64,000 nucleotides of DNA from Ceratodon purpureus (Eukaryota > Streptophyta > Bryopsida > Pseudoditrichales > Ditrichaceae): NCBI GenBank assembly GCA_014871385.1, contig CM026425.1, positions 19,614,902 to 19,678,901 on the forward strand. The letters run 5' to 3'. The notes below the pieces were generated by a model. The model was not told the origin of the DNA and searched no databases. It was given only the letters and a program-made list of their open reading frames with translations. Positions 37,197-48,600 of this stretch are shown here, in pieces; within the stretch, counting starts at the first letter, position 1; every line of letters starts with the position of its first letter. The translations under genes were made by a program, and so were the position numbers.

Positions 37197-37649
37197 TCAA
37201 TCTTCGAACCTAACACGTTTAGGGTTGCCCACTACACTATCAGCAGGACTGCCACCCACTGACTGTACTACAGGAGAAACTACATTCGCATTCACTTTCG
37301 TTCCCACACTTGGAGCGTGTCCTTGGTATGAACGTTTCAGCAATGGCCCACCTCCCCGCCTCCGATTAACTGATTCCCTGGAATAGGTTCCCCTTGAGAT
37401 CTTTCCAACCTTCGAGTATGCATGTGGTTGCAAAGGCACATCTGCGTCCTTCTCTAGCACTATGATTTCATCCGAATTTTCTGAACGTCGAAGGTCAGCT
37501 CTTACATCCGGTTGTACGTCAACATCCGTTGTCGAAGGACGCCCTTGGCTGTTGGCCGTCACCTCTTCTTCGTCCTCCACCTCAACATATGGTTCAAATG
37601 GACAAACATCGTCAGCAAGTGAAACAACAATATCTCTGACGTCTTCCAT
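37197..37649 (-). CDS. Gene R, copy in E1
   Basis: Same 150-aa frame as at 10491-10943, from MEDVRDIVVSLADD to NPKRVRFED, with about 15 substitutions from copy 1 and identical to the copy at 55026-55478. No domain is recognised. It stays open in an element whose transposase is deleted, which may reflect recent conversion and need not mean selection. Confidence 0.65.
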   Translation of the reverse strand: MEDVRDIVVSLADDVCPFEPYVEVEDEEEVTANSQGRPSTTDVDVQPDVRADLRRSENSDEIIVLEKDADVPLQPHAYSKVGKISRGTYSRESVNRRRGGGPLLKRSYQGHAPSVGTKVNANVVSPVVQSVGGSPADSVVGNPKRVRFED

Positions 37650-37885
37650 AGCTGCTGTCCCGCACTACGGAAAAGAGCTTCACATAACACCAACACAAAA
37701 GAGGCAGAGACATTCCCTACTCTTATCTTAAATATCCCTGAAGAAGATGCTTGGTGCCCTTGAAAATCGGCTATTCATTCATTGAGAAGTTGTCATCCTC
37801 CTAAACCGAATGGAAAAAGATGAAGGTTTAGCAGAGGTCATTTAGCATTTAAATTTTTTTCTAGAAATTAAAGAATGAAGAAAAG

Positions 37886-37923
<38 letters not shown>

Positions 37924-38437
37924 ATTTATATTAATTGAAATTAAAAAGATTAAAGAAAAGAATAGCAATATTTAAAATGAAGGTTGAAAATAATATAAAG
38001 GAGATCAATAAATTGAATGTGAAAATAAAATGATTGTGAAAATAAAATGAAGGAGAAAATTAAATGAAAGGAGGCTTTTGACCCCTCTAACAAGATAGAT
38101 AGAATAAAGAAAATTTTATAAAAAATACAAGACAAATATCAAAAAAATTAAAAAAAAAAAAAAAAAAAAGAGAAAGGCATGTAGACTATGGTGGATGAAT
38201 TCTAGCAATGTTAAGAAAATGTTATGAAATTAAATGTTACTTGATCCATGTTCAGAGGTTCAATACCAATACATTTTAAGTAGTAATTTGCATATAAATT
38301 TAAGGAGATAAGGGGAATTACTGTACGCCTGAACTAGTTAGAAGGAGCTGGAGCATAGTAATTGGTGCACGTTAAAAAATTAATCACCAAGAAAAGAGAA
38401 TATCAACTACAAATTCAATGAAAATACTGTAATTAGT
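37650..38437. other. AT-rich spacer with poly(A) run in E1
   Basis: Counterpart of 10944-11755. The A run is 37 nt at 37886-37922, with a second A-rich run at about 38150-38169. No gene is seen. Confidence 0.7.
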
Positions 38438-38645
38438 CCACGGTTATAGGGTAAATTAAATTACTAAAATTAGTATATTTCCAAAAAATACACTCAGAAT
38501 ATTCGAATCTTCTAATTTTATAATTTATTTTTAGTAAAAAAAGTGCTATTTTAAGGTTCTGTCCCCCATTCTGTGCTCTCCGCTCTCCAAATCTGCGCTC
38601 ACCGCTCTCCGCTCTGCGCTCTCCGCTCACGTACAAGCTTCCCTC
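38438..38645 (+). repeat. Right TIR of E1
   Basis: The inner box CCACGGTTATAGGGT at 38438-38452 is followed by short GC-rich units from about 38569 and the end ACGTACAAGCTTCCCTC at 38645. The TSD follows directly. Confidence 0.9.
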
Positions 38646-38656
38646 CTAATACCCTG
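38646..38656 (+). repeat. Right target-site duplication of E1
   Basis: CTAATACCCTG, identical to 26016-26026; it re-enters the H1 reading frame (NTLLID). Confidence 0.9.
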
Positions 38657-38911
38657 TTGATCGATTCAAATCGAGAGACAAATGTAACTTCTCCTGGGAA
38701 TGTACTCTATACATCTCCATGGCATTATCCAACCGATCGTCACTCCAACCTTGTGAAGAATCTCTTTCCGTTTATCCGAGAACTAGCCGGCTCTGGAGAG
38801 GATGTTAGGGAATTTATGAAGAAGAATCGGAATATGGTTCCTGGCTTGGATCCATTGGGTAGTAAGGATCATGTTGTAGTCGAACTGAGGAAATGGCAGA
38901 GAGCTAAATGA

Positions 38912-40635
38912 TCGATGTGTTGGTTCCCTGGAATAGATAATCGAGAAAGCAGAGGTTTACCTATCAAGGATTTATGTAAGAATTTCTTTTTAATAGTGTG
39001 ATAGCACTTCTTGAGTGCTGATAAGTAATATATGTTCTCGAGGACAATATTTCTGAATATACTGCTTCTTTTTATTGAATGTAAAGGTTAATTCACGGTT
39101 GATTTAGATAGTATTTGTATGGTTTGAATGTGATCATCTAAGAGTAATGTGGAGAGTGTTTATTGCAACTGTCTGGTTCCTCTGATTTCTGTAATATATA
39201 TTTCACGCATTTGAATAATTATTTTATTCCGAATGTGGTCATACGATTTGGATCTGACTCTTATGATCTCAAACAATTCGCATTAGAGTCTTAGATTGCT
39301 TTTACTACTGAGGTCAAAGTTTCGATACTGTTTAGTTTCTTTGGTCCGTTGAATACGTCTTACAGGAATTTGACTTGAAGTTCTTTCTCATTTATTGGTA
39401 CGTGTGTGCTTAATATTTCATTTCTTTCACCTATTCCTTTTTCCTATCTTGTGTTTGTACTTTGAGAATTAAGGTATTCATCTGAATTCTAGATCAATGT
39501 ACCATTTATTAAATTTTGTTTTGGTATGTTGTCTTACAACTGATATTTTACTGTCGTTCATGTCGTTCATCTGCTTATGTATTCTTCTTCAGAGATGGAC
39601 ATGTCTGTTCTATATGGGCTTCGCATTTAAGATGATCATCTTAATCCACACCTTAAACAGTGGTATAAGGTTAAGTAGTCCTCCATTCTATTCATCCCTT
39701 GGTCCTTGGTGGACCAAATTTTAAATTGTATTTGACGTCTACTAAGAATAAGGCTTTTCGATATATTCGTTGAATATATTATTCGTCTCGTGTATTGTCC
39801 TTTCCGTCATTACATCATGTTACAATTTGTGTAGATATGGTCATTTTTTTAATTTCTTTTTTGTTTTTAAAAATTCCGTGGTATTGAATCAATATGCAAA
39901 TTCGATTGAATGTACTAGATATGAAGCATAACAAGAGTTTGATAGGTATCTTTGGTATATGAGTCCTACGGTCTTGGATTAAGATGATCGTCTTAATCTG
40001 AGACCGCAGAGGTCATATACCAAGGATATGTACTGAACTCTAGTAGATACCCTCGGTATATAACATCTAAGGTTATGGATTAAGATGGTCATCTGAATCC
40101 ATGACCGCCGATGATAAATACCGAGGGTATCTACTGGCTTCAGTGCATATCCCTGGTTTATGACTTCTGCGGTCTTGAATTAAGATGATCACCTTAATCC
40201 ATCCGTCTGCAAATGGACTCTTTTCTCGGATGGATTTGTATGTTTTCACTAATCGTGAATTCGTTTTCAAGATCGTTTCAGCGTCGTTCTTGAGGCATTT
40301 TATAATTTTATGTTTATCTGTCTTCAGAGATCTTCAAGAATGTCTAAAACAGCAGTTCGTGGCGTTAAGGGAATTCGTGTTACATCAGATACATGCTTTC
40401 CAGAGGATATACATCCTTCTCCTGTCCATCGAACTCGTTCGATGGCCCGACATACTAGGGGAACTGAGTAGCTCGAAGTTGGATGAGGACAATTTTTAAG
40501 TAGATGGTAGAGTATGTGGTCTACTGTTTAAGTAGAATGGAAGATACGAATTGTTATTGTAATTGAAGTTATATCTGAACTTAAGTCGTTCTTTGATGAA
40601 GGTCTTAAATTCTGTGGTGTCGTTATGCTCCACAG
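38912..40635. other. H1-H2 intergenic or intronic DNA with long hairpins
   Basis: No convincing gene. A perfect 18-bp palindrome TTAAGATGATCATCTTAA is at 39627-39644. Two adjacent long foldbacks follow: about 39941-40032 (arms with TTGGTATATGA and TCATATACCAAGG) and 40042-40135 (perfect 18-bp arms AGTAGATACCCTCGGTAT), then a partial third to about 40215. All share the core ATTAAGATGATC. A 43-codon frame at 40342-40473 (starts MSKTAVRGVKGIRV, ends RHTRGTE) follows a CTTCAG acceptor-like site and may be an upstream H2 exon, but I see no donor. Confidence 0.6.
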
Positions 40636-40960
40636 GATACCTTGGGTGTGGCATCGACGATTCAAACGGTTCCCTCAGGCAATACTAGAACGAGATTGGT
40701 CATTCTCGACCTAAACCACGTGCTGTGCAATATTGTTTTTGTCCATACAAAGAAAAAAGAAGAGATTCCCGCGCACACTTATGTGGACTGTCGGGAGGAT
40801 ATTCAGTATGAGAAGCCGGTTCTGATTAAGGCTTCTACAAGGGAATCGTATAGGCTAGTGACTGCTCGTCCAAATGTCCGTTTATTTCTTCAGAGGCTCA
40901 TGGCGTTAGCACATGTTGGGGTTTGGACATGCATGTCGAAGGATATGGCTATCCCAATAG

Positions 40961-40970
40961 TGTCGTGGTT
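40961..40970 (+). repeat. Left target-site duplication of E2
   Basis: TGTCGTGGTT lies directly before the TIR. The candidate partner GGTTGTGGTT is at 56973-56982, 8 of 10 identical, but lies 492 bp beyond the right TIR of E2. Confidence 0.65.
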
Positions 40971-41088
40971 GGGGAAAGTTCGTACGTGAGCGGAGAGCGT
41001 AGAGCGGAGAGCGGTGAGCGTAGAATGGAGAGCACAGAATTGAGTTTAAGGAAAATTTTCAAAAGCAAAGTAGACCCTATAACCGTGG
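40971..41088 (+). repeat. Left TIR of E2
   Basis: It begins GGGGAAAGTTCGTACGTGAG, with GAGCGGAGAGC and GAGCGGTGAGC units, and reaches the box ACCCTATAACCGTGG at 41074-41088. A TGACGTCA double site is at 41212-41230. Confidence 0.9.
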
Positions 41089-41512
41089 AAAATTACTAAA
41101 TTAAGGCTTAATTTTGACACTTTTTTTAGGTAAAGAGTATATTGCCGTGGAAATTAGGATTATCTCTGGTAAGAATTTATTACGTTTGTTCTCAAAGATA
41201 CAAATTAGGGCTGATGTCATGATGACGTCATGCATACATTCCTTTAGATTTGTCATGGGTTTAGGCCAGATACAATGATCAGGCGTTGAGTTTTAGATCA
41301 AACAAATAATTCTTTCATAGGATTATGTTAATGCTCAAGGGAAAAAACAAATTTGAAAGAACGTAAAGGAGGCAAGGTTTGAAAACTTCCTGGAATATTT
41401 CAAAATTCGTGTATAATATCTTAACTGCTGAAACCAAAATATACCTTGTTAGAGTCCTTGTCTTGATCGAAGATTACTCTCTCTTCCTAGGCAGCAAAGC
41501 ATCTTCATTTGA

Positions 41513-42112
41513 GTGATACAAGTAGGAGATTTTCATCATGAAACAACACTTGGTAAGCTGGGTTCCAGAGAAGGAGGTCACTCTTGGTTTCTTGAGCTTG
41601 TATCTAGGTGGCGTATTTGGATAGTGACACAGTCCTTAGCATGCTGTGCTGTATGCGAAGGTAGCGTAGGAGTTCGGGGATGTCAATCTGCAAGCTTGAG
41701 TGTAACGTTTGAAGACTACAAGAATTCAGTGTGTTGCGCGATGCCGAAGGTGTGTAATGCGAGATCCAGGAGGACGAGAGCAGCTGTAGGTTTGCCCCCA
41801 AAGGCACCGGCGAGTTATCAAGAGCTGCGGCCCTGGCTGTTGGAGGTGGAGCGCGCCAGAGAACGAGGCATGGACCTGCCACCGTTTAGGCACATCGGAA
41901 GCCTCCATGTTGGTGAAGGTGAATGGCGTTGGACAGTGCTTTGTACCAATGAGCTTCTCCGTATTATGGAGTTGTCCCTAATCCCGTATCCCTTGCTATC
42001 GAACGTTGATGAGAATCCAGTTGTTCAGCTGCCCGAAGTGATCATATCGGATGGCGAAACTTGCTGGTTTGATATCGACAAGAGTTGGACTGTATATCCT
42101 CCGAAGGATTAG
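41513..42112 (+). CDS. Gene L, copy in E2
   Basis: The first in-frame ATG is at 41741 (MPKVCNARSRRTR); the open frame extends up to 41513. It is about 97% identical in protein to the Em copy, with no lesion. The strong conservation between otherwise diverging elements suggests it was under selection or recently shared. Function unknown; the basic N-terminus would fit a nuclear protein. Confidence 0.55.
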   Translation: MIQVGDFHHETTLGKLGSREGGHSWFLELVSRWRIWIVTQSLACCAVCEGSVGVRGCQSASLSVTFEDYKNSVCCAMPKVCNARSRRTRAAVGLPPKAPASYQELRPWLLEVERARERGMDLPPFRHIGSLHVGEGEWRWTVLCTNELLRIMELSLIPYPLLSNVDENPVVQLPEVIISDGETCWFDIDKSWTVYPPKD

Positions 42113-42622
42113 TAATGTGAAGTCTAGTGGGGTGTTCGAATACAATCCTTTAGACTTGGTCCCTTATTGGATCTAGATACGAGTATTCCAGCATGATGGC
42201 TATAGGTAATATAGACGATTCTAGGAATAAGACAACTCGAAACCAATTAAAAGAAATGGTCTTAAAAGTTCGTGGAATATTTCAGAGTTCGTGTACAGTA
42301 ATGGAGTAGCAGAAACCAAGATGTACACCAAGTCAAGAATAGGTATCATGGCTATGGAAATGTGGGATTTTGAATGATTAAAATATAAATTACAGCGCAA
42401 TATTAATTTTGAGCATTTCTTTTGTAACATTTCATTATTCATAAATCATGTCTTAGAAGACTTGCAATTTTAGACCTTTATATACACGACTATAACCCGG
42501 AAATGAGAATCATGAATATTTTAGTGGTCTGCAATAGAGTAGACGAAGCAGTATGTAATCAACTCCACTGAAATAAAAACAAATCAAATGGAAACAATGA
42601 TAGAGCGAGGCCTCTTTCAAAC
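42113..42622. other. Spacer between gene L and MTF copy D
   Basis: Counterpart of 21748-22261. AT-rich; no gene or clear repeat. Confidence 0.4.
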
Positions 42623-45600
42623 TTAGAAGATGCTACAGTCGCTACTTCCACTCTCAGAACCCGATGACTCAGACTCTCCTTCTACAGCCTCTTCATCGAC
42701 AAATAGAAGGGCCCTGGGATCAAAATTAGTGGGCCGACTAGGAACATATCTAAGTGCACCACATTGAAGCGCTTGTGCTAAGCCCTCTGCATAGTCCGGA
42801 AGAATAAAAGGCTGAACCGGGCTGGAATTAAGACGCCACGATGGAGTGAACACGGCTCTATGCCCACTTGGCGGTGTTGTCACAACTACTCTGCAATAGA
42901 AAGCCAGAAGTGGTTAGATCGAATAGGTAAATTTGCGTACAGAAATAATACTAGATGCATTGCACGAAACATACAAATTCTAGAGTAAGACTTACAATAC
43001 TTAGTGGGTCTTTGTTTCTTTGCTGGTGCTTCCTCTGCTGCTGCCGGTCTAGGATGTTTAGGGGGGCCCATGGGAGATTTTGCTGCCATATACGGTTTGA
43101 GTAGGGCGTTGAATATGGCTTCGTCATCCTCAAAAGCTATAATATGACGACCAATAGCCTGGCAAGCCTTGACAGAGGCCCCTGCAACTCAAAGCAAGGT
43201 GAAGACGTGAGAAACTGAGGAAGGAATCAGAGGAATAATTCTATAGAGACATGTAAGAACGGTTACCTGTTCCTGCCTTCCAGTCCAGGACTATGTCGCC
43301 GGGCTTCGAGATCTCTCCAATTATGCTCTCCATCATCTCACAGGACTTCTCCCTTGCCCCTCTCCATGGAACATCCCCATTCATTTGCTGAGAATCAATG
43401 TCGATAAAGTTGAAAATCGCATCACTCTCGGTAATGTTGAGGTCGCCATGTATGACATCGGATTTCTGCGTTTGAAAGGAGAACTTAGATGGCGGCTCGC
43501 CACCACGAACGAAGACTTGGATCCAGAACCGATTAGTCTGCAATCAACCAAATTATGTCAGAATGAATAAACGGAAGGGATAGTACTAAGTAAAGTGAAG
43601 GAAAGAAAAAGGATGAAATTACCAGGTTCTTGGGGTTCGTAGGAGAAGTCAGGCCGAGCACATTGAAGCCCCACCAGTCTTTGTAAAGGACGAACTTAGT
43701 GGCCCTAGCTTCTTCGAGAATCTCCGTTGCCAACGCTTGATCATTGTTGTAGATGATGCACAGAGCGCCATCATTTTGCAAGTAAAGACTTGCGAAATAG
43801 AAAATGTCGTACACATAATCCTTTTCACGGGAGTTCCAAGGAGGAATCACTGTAGGGGGGTCGGAAACGAGAGGGACATGAAGATTCTCAGGGATGTCAA
43901 CGATGATCAAGTCGACTCCCAGATGATTCTCAACCTGGCACCGCTCAGGTACTTCGTTCTGGCGGCCACGTCCAAACTGCAGAAACAAGAAAATAGGGTT
44001 AGACTATATGAAATTAATTGAAGTGTATGTAATATCGTATTATGTAAGAAGAGAATCATACCTTGCGCACGAACTCCAGAGTTTTCACCCAATCCGGATG
44101 GCCACCCTTGTCTTTGAGCTCCATGTTACGAACCAGTAACGGGGTCACGGATGAGTTGATGATGGAAACACCAGTGGAATGGGGAGTTCCTGCGGAGGAG
44201 GTGCCTGCAGGGAGAAGTCTGGCTTTCCTTTGCTCCAGAAAACCTCTCGTAATAGCGGATGCACTAACCGATGAAGGCGCAGACGGATTGGGAACGACAA
44301 TAACAGGAGAGGGCACGGCAGCCCCCTTCTCCGGTGCGGAGGACTCTGCACCAGTGTCCTGAGAGCCCTGGGACTTAGCACCCAATTTTCGCAGTCTCCG
44401 CGCTCTTCCTTTCTTCGGTGGAGGTGCAGATGATTGATCCTGGAGGCCTTCGGCCTCATCAGAACCGTCTCGAGAATCATCGACGGCCGACGATCCTCCG
44501 TCAAGCTCAGATTTCAGCTCCGCTTTGGATTCAATGACGAAACCTCGAATGAAGTCGAGGTACCAGCAACCAGCTTCAAGGTGCTGCGATTCGAACCTCT
44601 TCAACTGGTGAGGAGAATAGATACACTGGTCAGAGCCTCTCAAAATCCACGAACCGAAGTACTTTGGGAACTTGTCAACGTGGAGTGCGCCCTTTTCAAG
44701 CAGCTCCCTCTTGAAGTACCTAAGGATGTTCAGATGGCATAGATTAGAATTTCTCTGGTATAATTGAACGAGAAGGGAATTCAATGGAGTATAGAAAGGT
44801 TTATCATAACAGTCATACCGGTATGTGACACGCTTGACAGCGTCTGCAGCCCCTGGGAATTTGGAAAAATCAGACTTCTTATCGAAAGTCTTGTCTGCGC
44901 GGGTACCAAGGAATGTGGGGAATGCTTTCTCCCAGAGGAGAATACGCCAACTCTCCACATATGCGTCGGGCCGCTGCACTCCTGGAAAAAACCTCCACTT
45001 AATAACAATGTTCTCGGTCTTGCAGATGTCATCAAACTCCCGAGCAACAGCTTCCTCCAGCTGCAACACAGAAGTGAATATGTAAAGGTAAAAACGAATA
45101 TGCTACAAAGAAAGAGTAGAGGAAGTCTTCACTGAAATATTTGAAGGTACTATACCCCTGCCCAGAATGCTGCCTTGTTCAACCAGTGGTCGAGGTCTCC
45201 CTCCTTGAATTCCAAGGGTAGAAATCTGTAAGAAAGTCGGGAACTAGGTGAAGAGTTCCACCACCTCAGCCAGCGCGCTTTGAATTTGGCATCCACAGCT
45301 GCAGGAACTATCTTTTGCAGCTTGTCTAGTGTCATTTCCGGTTTGGAAAACTCACTGTAGTGCCGATTAATCTGGAAATGAAACATCACATATAGAATTA
45401 GACTATTTTCCTGGAATTACAATACTTGCGGATCAACTGAAGTAGGAATATAAACTCACTTACCTCGGCCAAGAATTCATCTCCATTTCTAGGATTGGCA
45501 ATGGCCAATAGCTTGGTGAAGTCTTTTTTCTTAATGGTGTCCACCATGGTCTTTGAGGCCGCAGTCATGGCATCCCAAACACCTGCTGCAGTTTGCTCTA

Positions 45601-48600
45601 GAATGGGTGTTTTCTCCTTATAGATCCTGGCAGCTTTGTCGGAAGCAGCCACAATTTCTCGCTGAGAAACAGAGGTATTAAGTAGTTAGTTTACAGTGAA
45701 GCCCAAATGAAGTGACAAATAAACCTTGTTAGAGGGAGGGAAGAGGACTTACTCTATAAAGAAACGCGATGAAGACTTTGGTTGGCAATGGTAACCATGA
45801 CGGAGTAGCTGGTTTGTGATTCAAAGATATTTGATACTCCTCTGGTGTTAAGAGATCCTTGAATTCCTCCAATTTCATCACACCAAAAGAGTGAATTCGA
45901 AAAAGTTTTGCTGGAAGATTACTCTTGACGTGATCATTTTCTGTGGACCTGTACGTATAGACGTTATAGATTAAGAAGTATGAATATGAAGTTAAAGCAG
46001 TTGTGAACAAAGTAGAGAGAGTAAAGGCTTACCAGTTGATGTCGTGCATGGCATTAAGAAGGTTTCCCATGTGACCGCGTGGATCAAGAACAATGCAATG
46101 GACAGAGATGTGCCACGCTGGATCCTTGCTGTGATGGCTGTTGATATGTCTGTACCATGCGGCAAGGCGATGGTTACCTTCCCAGACGTAAAACATCTTT
46201 CCAGAGAACTTCTTCCAATCTGGGTCGTTCTGAAGCTCAGCTTCAAAAGCTTCGTTCGCTTGTAGCCAACAAGGGCTCCATTCAGCCTTGATCTCTTCAG
46301 TGACATCGTCTGTCTTCTCCTCATGGTTGTACATGGATATGTACATCACCCGGTCTCCATCCCTATAGCCTTTCACAAACTCTCGCTCCAAATGTTGAAC
46401 TCCCATTTCTCCAACAGGTCTTACTTTTGCCATTGAGTGCATCCTACACAAGGGAACAAGAATACGGGACTTACTCTTGGGGAGTATTCGGAGGTTGTTG
46501 ATGACCTTGATGGAGTCCGATTTGTGCTGTATTCGATGTCCCAATTCACTGTCCACGGCATTCTTCAAATCAGTAGGACAAGATGGCGCTGGCAACATAT
46601 CCTGTAACTGAGTTACCTGCCAGAAGACATACACTTTCAAATTTAATTCATAGACAAGATTGAGAATAAGTAAAACCATTATGAAGAAGAATAAACCAAT
46701 AGCTTTATGAACTGATACATCTCTTCTGGAAAACCAACTCTAAACCCAAACAATAGAATGTAGTTCATAGGCCCCACTATGTACGTGGACCACGGCTATA
46801 ATACTCCCTAGCCTGTCTACAGTTCCAATGACGGCGCCTCCTCCAAAAACGCCTGGTCTGCTGGACAGGGCAAGGCAGTATCGCCGGTAGAGCGAAGACA
46901 ACATGGGCTGGCCTCCTCACTCTAATAGGCGATGAAGGAGAAGGTGGAGACATCGGCGGGGTACCAACTCGTGGAGAAGTGGGCATATAGCCCGGGGATG
47001 AAGGCTCATACACAGGAGATGTAGGCATGTACTGAGGAGAGTGGACCTCGAGAGGTCCACTATCTAAACCTACAGGGTTTCCTAAATCACACCTACATAA
47101 ATGGGGTTGATCAAATGAATCCGAGAGGTCGGAAACATTGATCACTGTGATCGGAGAACTGATGGACAAGGGTGCATCTGAGAATACCTAAATACAGAGG
47201 AACAAAGACAATGTGAGTTCACCAGAAAAGTAAATAATACAACATTAGATTGAAGAAAGTTTGAGGAACAATTCTATGCACGAAACTTAAAACAGAATAA
47301 TATGACATACCTCAGTTTCCGCCGGTGTAGGCCCATCACCTTCACTTGCAGTGACTTGCTCTGTAAATTCCTGCAAGACAGACAATGAAGAACTTCTAAG
47401 AATCTAGTAGTACTCACAAAGAAACAACTAGTAACTAACGATTGCAAACATATTAAACAATGCCTCCAAGTCTGCCTCGGTGGCGGCCTCTATGGCTGCG
47501 GCTGCGGGCTCCTCCCCTGCCTTCGAAATACCCGCGCCCACATTGGCACCCACCATTGGGGTGGGTGTCGGATCCGAAAGCCTCCTGGTTGCCTGCCCTC
47601 TCCTCGGCGCCACGCCTCGAGCAGGGCCCTCAAGTGCTCCTGCCGCGGCCTCAACTGTACCGGCGGCCTCCAAGGGAGGCCCATGGATGGCCATGTCTGC
47701 CTCGGTGGCGGCCTCCATGGCTGCGGCTGCGGGCTCCTCCCCTGCCTTCGAAATACCCGCGCCCACATTGGCACCCACCATTGGGGTGGGTGTCGGATCC
47801 GAAAGCCTCCTGGTTGCCTGCCCTCTCCTCGGCGCCACGCCTCGAGCAGGGCCCTCAAGTGCTCCTGCCGCGGCCTCAACTGTACCGGCGGCCTCCAAGG
47901 GAGGCCCATGGATGGCCATGTCTGCCTCGGTGGCGGCCTCCATGGCTGCGGCTGCGGGCTCCTCCCCTGCCTTCGAAATACCCGCGCCCACATTGGCACC
48001 CACCATTGGGGTGGGTGTCGGATCCGAAAGCCTCCTGGTTGCCTGCCCTCTCCTCGGCGCCACGGCTCTAGCAGGGCCCTCATCTCCTCCTGCCTTGGCC
48101 TCAATCGTCTGTGCTCCCTCCAAGGAAGGCCCATGGACGGCCATGTCTGCCTCGGTGGCGGCCTCCATGGCTGCGGCTGCGGGCTCCTCCCCTGCCTTCG
48201 AAATACCCGCGCCCACATTGGCACCCACCATTGGGGTGGGTGTCGGATCCGAAAGCCTCCTGGTTGCCTGCCCTCTCCTCGGCGCCACGACTCTAGCAGG
48301 GCCCTCAACTCCTCCTGCCGCAGCCTCTAACGTATGTGCTCCCTCCAAGGGAGGCCCATGGATGGCCATGTCTACCTCGGTGGCGGCCTCCATGGCTGCG
48401 GCTGCGGGCTCCTCCCCTGCCTTCGAAATACCCGCGCCCACATTGGCACTTACCATTGGGGTGGGTGTCGGATCCGAAAGCCTCCTGGTTGCCTGCCCTC
48501 TCCTCGGCGCCACGGCTCTAGCAGGGCCCTCAACTGCTCCTGCCGCGGCCTCTAACGTATGTGCTCCCTCCAAGGGAGGCCCATGGATGGCCATGTCTGC

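Larger units (their letters stand above)
26026..38645 (+). mobile_element. E1: Mutator-like element with intact ends and TSD, internally deleted
   Basis: It is 12.6 kb, bounded by TIRs and a perfect 10-bp TSD. Contents: left TIR, MTF copy C (leftward), promoter, internally deleted transposase, gene R, poly(A) run, right TIR. Gene L is absent: sequence left of about 26290 matches the left end of E2, then jumps to sequence that in E2 lies 3' of gene L (near 42500). It is non-autonomous. It disrupts the H1 coding sequence. Confidence 0.93.
23423..38911 (+). pseudogene. H1: FCP1-like (HAD family) gene, degenerate, split by E1
   Basis: Exon 1 is 23423-25288 (622 codons, GTACGT donor) and exon 2 starts at 25445; the reading frame runs to 26025/26026, is cut by E1, and resumes at 38646 to the stop at 38911. 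The joined host frame reads through TNTLLID at the insertion. Residues 1-620 are acidic and low in complexity, with a short coiled coil at about 141-166 (IQLLQKLIKKAELEVKLKEL). The C-terminal domain follows the FCP1-like HAD fold: the motif I position reads IFEIQRVL, then RVRSNFLEFWEKLSAL, and the NTLLLDD position reads NTLLIDSN. Catalytic aspartates are missing, so it was probably already a pseudophosphatase before the insertion. Family assignment is by pattern. Em lies 18 bp before the ATG. Confidence 0.7.
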
